Shown: piece after piece, positions 47,568-58,815 of the stretch
How positions within the stretch are numbered: the first letter of the stretch is position 1
Layout: each line of letters starts with the position of its first letter
Assembly: GCA_030063045.1 (NCBI GenBank)
Contig: JAQSEB010000117.1
Span: 868,001 to 932,000, forward strand
Direction: 5' to 3'
DNA: 64,000 bases
Source of the DNA: Pratylenchus scribneri
Lineage: Eukaryota; Nematoda; Chromadorea; Rhabditida; Pratylenchidae
Made by a program: the position numbers and the translations under genes
The notes under the pieces: model-generated
The model's database searches: none
What the model was told of the DNA's origin: nothing
Seen by the model: only the letters and a program-made list of their open reading frames with translations

Positions 47568-50500
47568 ATGTATTTTAATTTGCAAATTCCTCCATTAATT
47601 CTTTTATTCATCAATTTGCTTTTCCCATTCTCATTTGCTTCACTTTTTTGCCCATATACCGCATATCCATCGGCTGGCTCCGAATTTGGTTTTCCATTTT
47701 TTTAAATGATTAAATATTTATTGGATTTTACCATTTTGGTTTTTATTGCCTTCATTTATTAGATTAAAAGTTTCCTTAATTATTTTTCCCATTTTTTCGA
47801 AAAAATTCCTAAATTCTAATTGTCAAAATTCCAATTCCATTTATAGTCATTATTCCTGGGATTAATGTTATTCAGGGCGAGAGTGGGCCTAGACTCGCGC
47901 CCACGACCTTCGCGAGGCCTAAACCACACAGTGGCCCAAGGAAGATGATTGGGGCTTAATTGGGCTAGACTTTATTAAATATATTTATCTTTTGTGCTGC
48001 AAAATATGATAACAGAATGTCGCAAAAGCGGGCGAAAAAGTGAACATTTTATTAGAAAATGAGCGAGTTTAAAAAGGCAGATTGGGGCAATATTTGATTG
48101 ATAGGAATGACTGGGTGATTGGGCAAAAAGTGGCAGTACAGCAAGACAGATAGAAAAAGCCCTTATTAGGCATTATTGGCACTGACATCCATTAAAACAA
48201 TTTCATTCATTTACTAAAATAATTTTTGTCCAAATTTGAGTGGAACTTCAAGTGGAAGTCCAGGCCCAGGATGATCCAATCCAATTGGGCCAGCCAATTT
48301 ATCGGCTAAAACGTGCCGATGGCCAAAAAATTGGAAGGAGGCGTCGAGGCGAGCAAAACATTGATGGATGGCGCCGAATTCCAGGTGAACAACCATTTCG
48401 TCTGTTCACATCGGCCCGCAGTGCGGAATGCCCAAAACGGGGTTGCCTTCATGAATTGGCATTGGCCGAACCCAGGTAATCCAATTTAGGGAATGAATGG
48501 CATTATTTGGGAATATTTCCAGAATTCCGGGCACTTTATTCTATCATACGGACACAATTATGGGCAAATTAATTCCACCCGGTTTCCTCACTGTGGAGGC
48601 AAATCCCCGCCTCTATTGTGCAATTGTGCGCGATGATTGTGGGGCAACGGTGCCAATTTATAGACACTTCAAAATGGTTGGACCCAGAGTTTGTGAGTTT
48701 TTAATATTTAAATGATTTTTAATCTTTTTTAAAATATGGAATATTCCTACTTATTCTTATGCCAAAACTTCTTTTAATTACCCACCTCGGTTTGAGGACC
48801 CATAAAAATGTTATTTATTGCAAAATTTCCCAATTTTCGATGGGTTGAAAATGAATAACCCGTGGGATATTAAAAGAGATTATACGGTATTCAGAATCTC
48901 ATCTTTGCCTCCTCAAAAAATCATCATATTATGTCCTACATTTTATTCATTTATTCAGAGTTTCAAAATCTGCTGGAATTATTGTCCGTTCATTTTTCTG
49001 TAAAATTAAAAAAATGTCTAAATTTTATTAATAAATTAAATTGCATTTATTAATTCAATTGAGGCATTCCAATTAATTTAAATTATGGCTATATTTATTT
49101 TATGCCAATGAAAATATTCAGAATCTCCCCATTAAACCATTAATTGCCTAACAATTATTGTACCACGTTTTATTCATTTATTTAAAGCTTAAAATTTGAC
49201 AATTTTATCCGTTTATTTTCTACTATGAAATTAAAGAAAATGACTAAATTTAAAATTATGATTCATTTATGAATTCGATAAGCATATATTCCAAATTAAT
49301 TAGAATCAATTTAACTACAAATAGATTATGCATATTCTACGGCACCTGAAGTGGAAATTGGTGCCAATTTCACACGTGAATCCATGCCAATGTGCTTTGG
49401 ATGGTCAGTGGAAAGGCCAGAGGGCAGAGGCACAAATTTGACATTGGCAGCAAAATCGCAAAAAGATGAGGCGGCTGCCATTGAACGAATTTTGAAGAAT
49501 TCCGTTGGAGGCGAAAAAAGTGCCGAAGAGGAAGAGGAAAAAGAGGGAATTGGCCAAGAAGGCGAAGAACAATGCTCAAATATGAATTTGATTGGAGGAG
49601 GAGAACAATTTAATGCGGATGGAAATGGGACAGCCGAAATGGATGAAGCCATTCATGAGGGAATTTTGGTGAATGGATTCGCATTGTTGAGTGCATATGA
49701 CAACCAAAAATTGGGTAAGTTAGGCATGTTTTTTTGATTTTGGTGTTACCGTACTCTATATAAGCCCCGGGGCTTGCAAATTTCGGAGCACTCAAAGGGG
49801 GACTTCTAATAGAGATGAAGAATAAATTTGAGAAGAAAGGGAAAATGCATGCAAAATAAAATTCAATTCGATAAAATCATAACATGTTTTAAAACAATCC
49901 AAAATATGTTTTACAAAATATGGTAGTAATGGAGCTTGGATGATGAGTAGGAAAAAGTTAAGGTACCTCCTTTATGGGTTGTTGGTTAACACTTATCATT
50001 TTGGGATGGTCACAATAAAAAATGTTCTGCTGAGTGTTGCCTTTTTCCGTTCGACCGAAAAAAAGTTCTGCGTTTTCCGCAAAATTGTGACCAGTCATTC
50101 AATTCTCCACACCGGCAAAACGCACCATTGTGTTGTGACTCTGGGGTAATAGAGGTGGCTTTTGATAGAGAATTACGGTATATGGAAAATTAATTTTTGA
50201 TACTGTAAAAATGGGACATGTGAAACTTTTTGTATAGGCAAAAGAGAGGACATTTATATCCATAATTGTATTCCTTTTTATTTTGAAGGCACAATTCGGG
50301 ATCATCTCTACACAAGCCGAAAACAACCAGAAGATGGGGAATATAAAAAGCAAGCGGATTTGGGCCTCGTCCTCATGGATCCGGAGGCGCAGCCAAATTG
50401 CTCGAGGCAATGTTTGCTAAAAGTGGGCCAAATGTTGGCCAATCGAAGCAGCGATGGACTTGGAATATTTCGTATGGAATTATTAAATTGAATTATTGAA

Positions 50501-50828
50501 ATATATTTTAGCCCTTCGCGATCATAAATTAATGCTGATGGGCGAGGAAAGTGCGGACAATTATTATTCTCCCACCGGTGAGACATTCTATTGCGCAAAA
50601 CGCGCAGGACAATGTGGAGCCAAATTGGCACTTCGACGGTATTGGCATTTGATAGAGATGGGTATGAAAAATATAATTTATTTTATCAAATTATATTTTC
50701 ATATTTTTGTAGATACTTTAATAACCGTCAACAATTCTTCTGCATTGGCTGTTCCCGTATTCAGCATTCCAACATGGGATGGAGTTTTGTGCTATATTTG
50801 GTCATTGCCTACTGCCAAAAATACATAA
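47568..50828 (+). CDS. Secreted protein with DUF5648-like repeats
   Basis: Exons: 47568-47688, 48241-48475, 48523-48692, 49325-49714, 50289-50471, 50512-50661, 50713-50828; phases agree; 454 aa. A signal peptide opens the protein (MYFNLQIPPLILLFINLLF, then PFSFA). Repeated modules carry the pattern PIYRL / FRLFTSA, PGTLFYHTD, VPIYRHF, and near the end LALRRYWHL, GVLCYIW, as in extracellular DUF5648 (Y-R-x-Y/F...H-F/L-Y-T) repeats. The middle has an acidic low-complexity stretch (SAEEEEEKEGIGQEGEEQ). The role of such repeats is unclear; a secreted, possibly sugar- or matrix-binding protein is plausible. It lies 353 bp after ligase 1 and 266 bp before ligase 2 on the same strand. Introns hold a SINE-like repeat and a CCGTA MITE. 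Confidence 0.7.
47855..48190. repeat. Dispersed repeat, possible SINE, copy 2
   Basis: Blocks in order: GGGCGAGAGTGGGCCTAGAC, GCGCCCACGACCTTCGCGAG, GGGGCAATATTTGATTGATA, GGCAAAAAGTGGCAGTACAG, CTTATTAGGCATTATTGGCA. It sits in intron 1 of the DUF5648-like gene. The GC block resembles a reversed tRNA head. Diverged from the other copies by substitutions and small gaps. Confidence 0.65.
48740..49290. repeat. Diverged tandem duplication in an intron
   Basis: Two segments of about 230 bp share blocks such as AGAATCTC, TTTTATTCATTTATT, TCCGTT(T/C)ATTTT and GAAATTAA(A/G)(A/G)AAATG. Found in the 49-kb intron of the DUF5648-like gene. Non-coding. Confidence 0.45.
49749..50178. mobile_element. CCGTA-family MITE copy
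   Basis: The left end CCGTACTCTATATAAGCCCC and the right end TTGATAGAGAATTACGG are both flanked by TA, as expected for a TA-target element. The middle holds AACATGTTTT-type motifs. It lies in the intron 49715-50288. Confidence 0.65.
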
Positions 50829-51094
50829 ATTCAATGAAATTGTTTATATAAAATTTTGCATATTCCGAATAATTTTATTATATAAAATTGATAAATATTT
50901 GTTTTATTAAAGAAGGGTAAAAAACAAATTGATAAAAACGATGTTAAATTACACTGAAAATATGGGAAAATGAATGGATGATTGATTGAATTGATAAAAC
51001 TGTGCATTATGAAAGGAAAAATAACCGAAATTTTCATTCCATTCATATCATTTAATTCTTCTATAAATAGAAACAAAAAATTGATTATTGAAAA

Positions 51095-53938
51095 ATGCCG
51101 ATTAAATCGGAATTTGCTCCAGTGGAAATTGCCGATGAGTCATTTCCGCCCAGATTATTGTCCACAATTTGGGACCATTTTTCGGCGGATCCCACCAAAA
51201 TGGCATTGGTCAGTTTATATGCCAAATGAATGTTCACCTATTTTTGTGTATGGCCCAGATCAATGCCAAGGACCCGGAAGGGGATGGGGTCACATTCGGT
51301 GAATTATATGCCTTCTCATTGGCCACCGCTGCATTTTTGGCCAATCGGGGTTTTGGCCGGGGCGATGTGGCCTGCTTGGCCTTGCCCAATTGTTGGGAAT
51401 ATGTGGCCATTTTTATTGGTGCTGGCCTCCAGGGTGGGGCAATCAGCGGCGCAAATCCAATGTTCACTGAGAGTGAGAGATCGAATAATAATTTTTAAAT
51501 TAAATTAATTAATAATTTCCATTGTATTTTCTCTTGTTTTAATTTAATTTTTATTAAAGATGAATTTGTACGTCAATTCAGCGATTGTAAATGTAAAATT
51601 GTTTTTTGTACACACGAAAATTTGGAATGCATTCTTCGAGCCGTTAAAAAACCATTGAAAAATGTTGAGGTGATAAATGGAATTAAAATATATATTTATT
51701 TTAAAACTGAATAAATTAGATGATTATTTTGGTGCAGAGTGGAAAATCCAAAGGACCAATTCGGGAGAATGACGATTTACCCTCATTGGGCATTATTCGT
51801 TTTGGCCAAGTGCTGAGGACGGAGCCCAAATTTGAGGGCCAATTCCCGGTACTCAAAAATTGTCGACCAGAAAAGGACATCCTTTTGCTACCATATTCAA
51901 GGCAAGCAAAAAGGGAATATTCTCCTAATTTTTAAAGAAAACTTTGGATGGAATTCAAAAATATCCGAAAAAGAATAAAAAGTGTAAAATTAAGTTTAAA
52001 CTTTAAAACAAAATTTAAAAAAATATGAATTACTAATAAGGAAGAGCCAAAAGAAAAAATAATTAATTAATTAATTAAATATATTGAATAATAAGGGTAG
52101 AATGAATTGAAATACATGAAAGAATGAGAAATATGCAATTCCAGCCTTAAATTTAAAATTGTTAATTTCTAGCGGCACAACTGGAACACCAAAAGGTGTG
52201 ATGCTCAGCCATCGGAATGTTGGCACAATGCAGAATATTTGCATTCAACATTATTCAAAATATATTTATAGCCAAATGGAGGGCCTATCGGCGGAATGGA
52301 AAGAACTCCTTTTTCTCCCATTTTTTCATGTTTACGGATTTGGTAATTTGATTGCTTGCCTTTTGGTTGGGAGAACCGCATTGGTCATGGCCCGTTTTGA
52401 GCAAGAACTTTTCTGCAGGACTGTGCAGAAATTCAAGGTGAAAAAGTTGAAAGTTTTGTTGGGATTCTTAAAAAATTAGACATCTTTCAATCATCCTTGA
52501 TGAATTTCGACATTTTGATTTATATAAAAGCAAATTAATAATTAAAAGTAGGAAATTAGGTACTTATCAGTTAACTGCCTCCGATTTTTTGCAACTGGGG
52601 TAAGGTAATGGTAGTCCCTTCCATATAGGGTTACGGTAAGCCAGGGATAGATTATCATTTCACATATCCGTAACCTTAAATCATCTATAAAAAGGGCCCT
52701 TCATTCAAAAAATTTGGAGGTAGATAATCCGACAAGTACCGAAAATTAACCCTTAAAATTAAAAAACTTAATTCAGTCAGCTAATTTTATGCTAATACCT
52801 AACAATGTAAAAAAAACAAATTGTTAAAAAATTATAAGGGCAAAATAATGTGTCTATGCCCATGCTTTATCTGTTTAATTATTTTCACTTAAAAAGGTTC
52901 CAATACTGAAAGTGGTTCCACCAATACTCGTCTTCTTGGCTAAAAGCCCCAAATTGGATCAGTACGATTTCTCTCATTTACGATTAATTGTGACTGGGGC
53001 AGCGCCGGTTGGCGCCGATTTATGTGAAGAATTGCATCGAAGATTCCCCGGATTGAAGCATGTAGCACAAGGCAAATGAAGGGAGAACGAATTGAATATA
53101 TTTGGGAATATTAAAAAGGATTTGGAATGACCGAAATGACAATTGCCACTCATTATCCAGTGATTGATGGGAGCAAGCGAAGGAATAGTGCCGTGGGCAA
53201 ATTGGCTGCAAATTTGGAAATGAAAGTAATAAAATAAAATTTTTAAAAATTATTAGTTTCCCGTAGATTTTGGACGTGGAAACCGGAGATGAAGTGGAGA
53301 GGGGAATGCCCGGCGAATTGTATGTCCGAGGGCCAACCGTAATGCTTGGCTATTTGGGAAGGTCGGAGGAGACGGCCAAAATGATCGATGCAGAGGGCTG
53401 GTTGAGGACAGGTACTTTTGGGTTCCGAAATTAAATTAATTCCCAAATTTGGAGGTGACATTGTCTTTTTGGATGCGGAAGGTTTCATTCATGTGATTGA
53501 TCGGCTCAAGGAATTGATCAAAGTTAATGGGCTTCAGGTCAATTTTAATTCATTCAGAATTTAAATATTATTTGGCAACTCCGTAGGTGGCCCCAGCTGA
53601 ATTGGAGGATTTGCTTCTATCACATTCGGACATCCAGGATTGTGCCGTAATTGGTGTGCCGGATGCGAATGCCGGCGAATTGCCGCGGGCATTTGTGGTG
53701 CCCAAAAGTGGTTCGGCCCTAACAACGGAGGAAGTGCAACAATTTGTGAAAGGCAATTGAGGGGAAAATGATGCCAAAATTAATTTTATTTAATTCGAAT
53801 TTAGCCAAAGCCGTTTATTATAAGCAATTGAAGGGAGGAGTACAATTTGTTGATGCCATCCCGAAAAGTCCTTCCGGCAAAATATTGCGACGATTATTGA
53901 GAGATCGAGTGAGAAGTCAAAAGCAATCAAAAATTTGA
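51095..53938 (+). CDS. Adenylate-forming ligase 2 (4CL-like, peroxisomal type)
   Basis: Exons: 51095-51208, 51259-51472, 51560-51669, 51720-51901, 52173-52437, 52897-53071, 53119-53225, 53267-53411, 53455-53537, 53587-53752, 53805-53938; phases agree; 564 aa. Motifs: [62 protein letters not shown] (C-terminal lysine). The layout is that of 4-coumarate-CoA-ligase-like and medium-chain acyl-CoA synthetases. The last residues are SKI, a weak variant of the peroxisomal SKL signal. GC donors appear at 51902, 53072 and 53753. The 47-bp intron 53072-53118 is absent from ligase 3. The 3' part is almost identical to ligase 3, introns included. Confidence 0.88.
52559..52740. mobile_element. hAT-type MITE, GGTACTT family, copy 3
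   Basis: 182 bp. The left end GGTACTTATCAG... pairs with the right end ...GACAAGTACC. The flanking 8-mers GGAAATTA (52551-52558) and GAAAATTA (52741-52748) match at 7 of 8. It lies in the intron 52438-52896 of ligase 2 and has no counterpart in ligase 3. Confidence 0.8.
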
Positions 53939-53969
53939 ATACTTTTTTTTAAAAAAAATTCTTTAAATA

Positions 53970-54572
53970 CCGTAAATCCTCTATTTGAAGCCCCCCTCCT
54001 ATTTGAAGCCCCCCCTCTATTAGAAGCCCCCTCTAGAGGGTCTCTGAAATTTATAAGCCCCCCTTCTATTTGAAGCCCCCCTCCTATTTGAAGCCCCCTC
54101 CCCCCAAAAAAAATTTTCAACTTTCAAAAACATGTTCGAAAAAATGTTTTTGATTGAAAAAACATGTTTAAATTTCAAAAAAACATCTTCAAAAACATGT
54201 TTGGAATCTTAAAAACATCTTCTAAAAATGTTTGGAATCGTCAAAAACATGTTTGGAATCGTCAAAAACATGTTTGGAATCGTCAGAAATATGTTTGGAA
54301 TCATTAAAACATCTTTAAATAATGTTTAGAATTGCCAAAAACATCGTATGACATGCAAAATTTTAAAAACATGTTGTACAAATATGTTTTGGACTGTAAA
54401 ACATGTTATGATTTGTTGCAAACTTTATTGAATAAATTTTATTTTTCATCCATTTTTCCTCTCTGAAATTTATAAGCCCTCCCTCTATTTGAAGCCCCCC
54501 TTCTATTTGAAGCCCCCCCTAGAGGGTCTATGAAATTTATAAGCCCCGGGGCTTCTAATAGAGGATTTACGG
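53970..54572. mobile_element. CCGTA-family MITE, best-preserved copy
   Basis: The left end CCGTAAATCCTCTATTTGAA and the right end CTAATAGAGGATTTACGG form long inverted repeats, both flanked by TA. Subterminal parts hold repeated TATTTGAAGCCCC units; the centre holds many AAAACATGTTT motifs. It follows the stop of ligase 2 by 31 bp and may supply its 3' end. Confidence 0.8.
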
Positions 54573-54761
54573 TATATGATTCTTTATTTATTCGATAAAT
54601 TCTTAATTTAATTTGAAAATTTGCTTTTTAAACGTTTCTTAATTAATCAAAAAAAAAACATTCCACTTTATTAGTCAACCAATTCGCGAAGGCGATATGT
54701 CATTTGAAAGTTCTAAATGTTCTCTAAAAATTAGTTTTTCTATAAAATAAGTTCTTATTAA

Positions 54762-55316
54762 AACAGGCGGAATTATTCTTAAAAACAGGCGGAATTATTC
54801 TAAGTAAAACAGGCGGAATTATTCTTAAAAACAGGGGGAATTATTCTAAGTAAAACAGGCGGAATTAGTCTAAGTAAAACAGGCGGAATTATTCTAACTA
54901 AAACAGGCGGAATTATTCTTAAAAACAGGGGGAATTATTCTAAGTAAAACAGGCGGAATTAGTCTAAGTAAAACAGGCGGAATTATTCTAACTAAAACAG
55001 GCGGAATTATTCTAAGTTCGCCAGGCGGAATTAGTCTAAGTAAAACAGGCGGAATTATTCTAAGTAGAACAGGCGGAATTATTCTAAGTTCGCCAGGCGG
55101 AATTATTCTAAGTAAAACAGGCGGAATTATTCTAAGTTCGCCAGGCGGAATTATTCTAAGTAAAACAGGCGGAATTATTCTAAGTTCGCCAGGCGGAATT
55201 AAAACAGGCGGAATTATTCTAAATTCGCCAGGTGGAATTAAAACAGGCGGAATTATTCTAAATTCGCCAGGTGGAATTAAAACAGGCGGAATTATTCTTA
55301 GGTTGACAGGCATGAA
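54762..55316. repeat. Minisatellite, GGCGGAATTATTCTAA family, array 3
   Basis: Mixed AAACA- and GTTCGCCA-linked units with local variants (GGGGGAATTATT, GGCGGAATTAGTC) that occur in repeated blocks, showing segmental duplication inside the array. It lies between ligases 2 and 3. Confidence 0.95.
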
Positions 55317-55602
55317 TTAATTATATCTCTTTAAAATATGTTAGAGGTAATTAATAAATAATAATATATTTGCCTAATTTTTTTGGTTTAATAAACAATA
55401 AACTAAATTGATTTTGGAACTGATAAGATGGAATTTGGTTTGATTTTGAATGAAGGAAAAAATGTCATTGGGAAATTGGGAATGGAGTGGTCGGTCTATT
55501 GATTTTGGGCGAGCAAATACGAACTAAACTTATTCTTCAATCTTCAACTAGGGCATTCTAATCTCTTTCACTCGCATCCACTTTTGAGAAAGAATTTTGT
55601 CA

Positions 55603-58600
55603 ATGCCGATTAAATCAGAATTTGCTCCAGTGGAAATTGCCGATGAGCCATTTCCGCCCAGATTATTGTCCACAATTTGGGGCCATTTTTCGGCGGATCC
55701 CACCAAAATGGCCTTGGTCAGTTTTAGGCAAAATAAATATTCAACCAACATTTTTTGTGTATGTCCCAGATCAATGCCAAGGACCCGGAAGGGGATGGGG
55801 TCACATTCGGTGAATTATATGCCTTCTCATTGGCCACCGCCGCATTTTTGGCCAATCGGGGTTTTGGCCGGGGCGATGTGGCCTGCTTGGCCCTGCCAAA
55901 TTGTTGGGAATATGTGGCCATTTTTATTGGTGCTGGCCTCCAGGGAGGGGCAATCAGCGGCGCAAATCCAATGTTCACGGACAGTCAGTGCCACCAAATT
56001 TAAGCAAAAATATTGCATTCATTTAGAGGAACTTCAACAACAATTTTTGGATTCCCGATGTAAATTGGTTTTTTGTACACCCGAAAATTTGGATCGTGTG
56101 TTGCATTCGGCACGTTCTGTGCCCAATATTCAGGTCATTGCATGCGAATTTATCATATTTTAAAGAATAAAAAATTAATTAAAAAATGAAAATGCCCGGC
56201 GAATAGAATAGAAAATATGGATCCTAGATTAAAAATAAAGAATTAATTTTTCAAGGCAATTATTTTGGTGGAGACTGGCAAATCCAAAGGACCAATTCGG
56301 GAGAATGACGATTTACCCTCATTTGGCATTGTTCGTTTGGGCCAAGTGCTGAGGACGGAGCCCAAATTTGACGGTCAATTTCCGGTGCTCAAAAATTGTC
56401 GACCAGAAAAGGACATCCTCTTATTGCCTTATTCCAGGTGGAATTATTATGTGAAAAATTGTTGCAATTTTTTGAATTATCAATCAATAAATTTGCTTCA
56501 AAATGTTCTAATTACACGAAAAGAGATATTAATTATTAAAGCATAGATTCATACAAAAAGAGAGGATAAATAAGTCATAAAAACCTAAAGGCCTATATCA
56601 AAATATCAATAAATGCATTAATCCAGTGTTTATTAGTCCTAATCTATGGTAAGTTTGTTGGGACGAGAGCTGGGCATATATTCTCATCCGCTGGACCTTC
56701 ACCGGTGCCTAAGCCCTCATTGGGCCATAAGGATTAAAGGGGAACTTGAATTGAAATTAAAATTATCAGTTGGGCTTGAAAATAGAAATAATAAAATGAA
56801 CAGCGGAAAAAGGGCCATTGAGGAGAAAAAGGGCTCTCACTGGTTTATAAATTCGGATTGGGGCAATATTTGATTGATAGGGAAAGTGGTGTTACAGTAG
56901 GACAAATAGGAATGGCCCTTATTAGGCATTATTGGCATTGACATATTTAAATTGACATTCTTTTATGGTTTTGTCAAAAAATCATCCCAATTTTTGGATT
57001 TTAATTTCAGCGGCACAACTGGATCGCCAAAGGGCGTGATGAATTCACATCGAAATTTGGGCACAATGCTCAACATTTTCATTGACCATTTTCGACGGCA
57101 TTTGCTGGCCTATATTCATCCACCATTTATGGAATGCCGGGAACGGGAACTCCTTTTGCTGCCATTCTTCCATTGTTATGGACTCGGAATGCTTTGCCAT
57201 TGTCTTTTGGTTGGCTCAACCGGAATAATCATGTCTGGATGGGAGCCAACACAATTTTGCCGTACTGTTCAAAATTTCAATGTCAGTCTATTTTCCTCAT
57301 TTTTTGTCAAATTTTTGTCCAAATTAGTTTTTGTTGGATAGGAATAGATCAAAAGCAAATTTTTTATAATATTCTTTTTTCTCAATTTTTCATCAAATTT
57401 CGTCCAAATTATTCGTTAATTGGATAAAAAATGAATGATCTTTTTATTAAAATATCCAATAATTCATTTATAATTATACTTTGCTCAAGCGAAAATTCTT
57501 CTGCCCATCCAATCAAATATCAAATACCGTAAATTATAAATTAGAAGCCATCGGGGCATATAAATTTCTTAGAACCTCTGTGAGGTGGAGCTTTTCTGAT
57601 TTTTAAAGACAAAAATATTTATTTCGGCTTTATTTCACCTAAATTCTTATTTTGTACATTATTTTTCGATGTGATCTATTAATAGAGATGGGGCTTCTAA
57701 TAGAGAATACACGCCCGTCAATTTTACAGATTCGTGTCCTAAAAATTGTTCCACCCATCCTTCTATTCCTCGCAAAAAGTCCAATTGTTTCGGAATTCGA
57801 TTTGACCAGTGTTCACATCATTTTTTCGGGTGCGGCGCCGGCTGGTGCCGATTTATGCGAGGAATTGAAACGAAGGCATCCAACAATTCAACACATTGCC
57901 CAGGGATATGGAATGACTGAAATGACAGTGGCCACCCATTTGCCGGTTTTGGACAAGGAAAGACATGAATCCACTGGGAAATTGGCTGCAAATTTGGAAA
58001 TGAAAGTAAAATAAAATTTTTAAAAATTAATAATTCCAATAGATTTTGGACGTGGAAACTGGAGAGGAGGTGGAGAGGGGAATGCCCGGCGAATTGTATG
58101 TCCGAGGGCCAACCGTAATGCTTGGCTATTTGGGAAGGCCGGAGGAGACGGCCAAAATGATCGATGCAGAGGGCTGGTTGAGGACAGGTACTTTTGGGTT
58201 CCGAAATTAAAATAATTCCCAAATTTGGAGGTGACATTGTCTTTTTGGATGCGGAAGGTTTCATTCATGTCATTGATCGGCTAAAGGAATTGATCAAAGT
58301 TAATGGGCTTCAGGTCAATTTTAATTCATTCAGAATTTAAATATTATTTGGCAACTCCGTAGGTGGCCCCAGCTGAATTGGAGGATTTGCTTCTATCACA
58401 TTCGGACATCCAGGATTGTGCCGTAATTGGTGTGCCGGATGCGAATGCCGGCGAATTGCCGCGGGCATTTGTGGTGCCCAAAAGTGGTTCGGCCCTAACA
58501 ACAGAGGAAGTGCAACAATTTGTAAAAGGCAATTGAGGGGAAAATGATGCCAAAATCAATTTTATTTAATTCAAATTTAGCCAAGGTCGTTTACTATAAA

Positions 58601-58735
58601 CAATTGAAGGGAGGAGTACAATTTGTTGATGCCATCCCAAAAAGTCCTTCCGGCAAAATATTGCGACGATTATTGAGGGATCGAGTGAGGAAAGAAAAAG
58701 AGGAAATGAATCAAAATAAAACATCTAAATTATAA
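55603..58735 (+). CDS. Adenylate-forming ligase 3 (4CL-like) with C-terminal SKL
   Basis: Exons: 55603-55716, 55770-55983, 56027-56133, 56256-56437, 57011-57281, 57730-58005, 58043-58187, 58231-58313, 58363-58528, 58581-58735; phases agree; 570 aa. Motifs: [61 protein letters not shown]. It ends NQNKTSKL, a canonical PTS1, so peroxisomal location is likely; the reaction is acyl-AMP then acyl-CoA formation on an unknown acid. One GC donor (58529) is shared with ligase 2. The first exons and the 3' exons match ligase 2 almost base for base, but the exon with the P-loop is clearly diverged. Confidence 0.9.
56630..56950. repeat. Dispersed repeat, possible SINE, copy 3
   Basis: Shares GGACGAGAGCTGGGCATA, GGACCTTCACCGGTGCCTAA, GGGGCAATATTTGATTGATA, TTACAGTAGGACAAATAGG and ATTAGGCATTATTGGCATTG in order with the copies at 45.2 and 47.9 kb. 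The reverse strand shows TGGCCCAATGAGGGCTTAGG, similar to a tRNA A box. It lies in the intron 56438-57010 of ligase 3. Confidence 0.65.
57527..57712. mobile_element. CCGTA-family MITE fragment
   Basis: The left end is ACCGTAAATTATAAATTAGA with AGCCATCGGGGC. The right end carries TAATAGAGATGGGGCTTCTA and TAGAGAATAC. It lies in the intron 57282-57729 of ligase 3. Confidence 0.5.
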
Positions 58736-58815
58736 TTTAATATTTTTATATTTTCAAATGAAAATTAATTTTATACAAAAAGTTTGAAAAATTAAACAAA
58801 AATTTCATTAAATAT

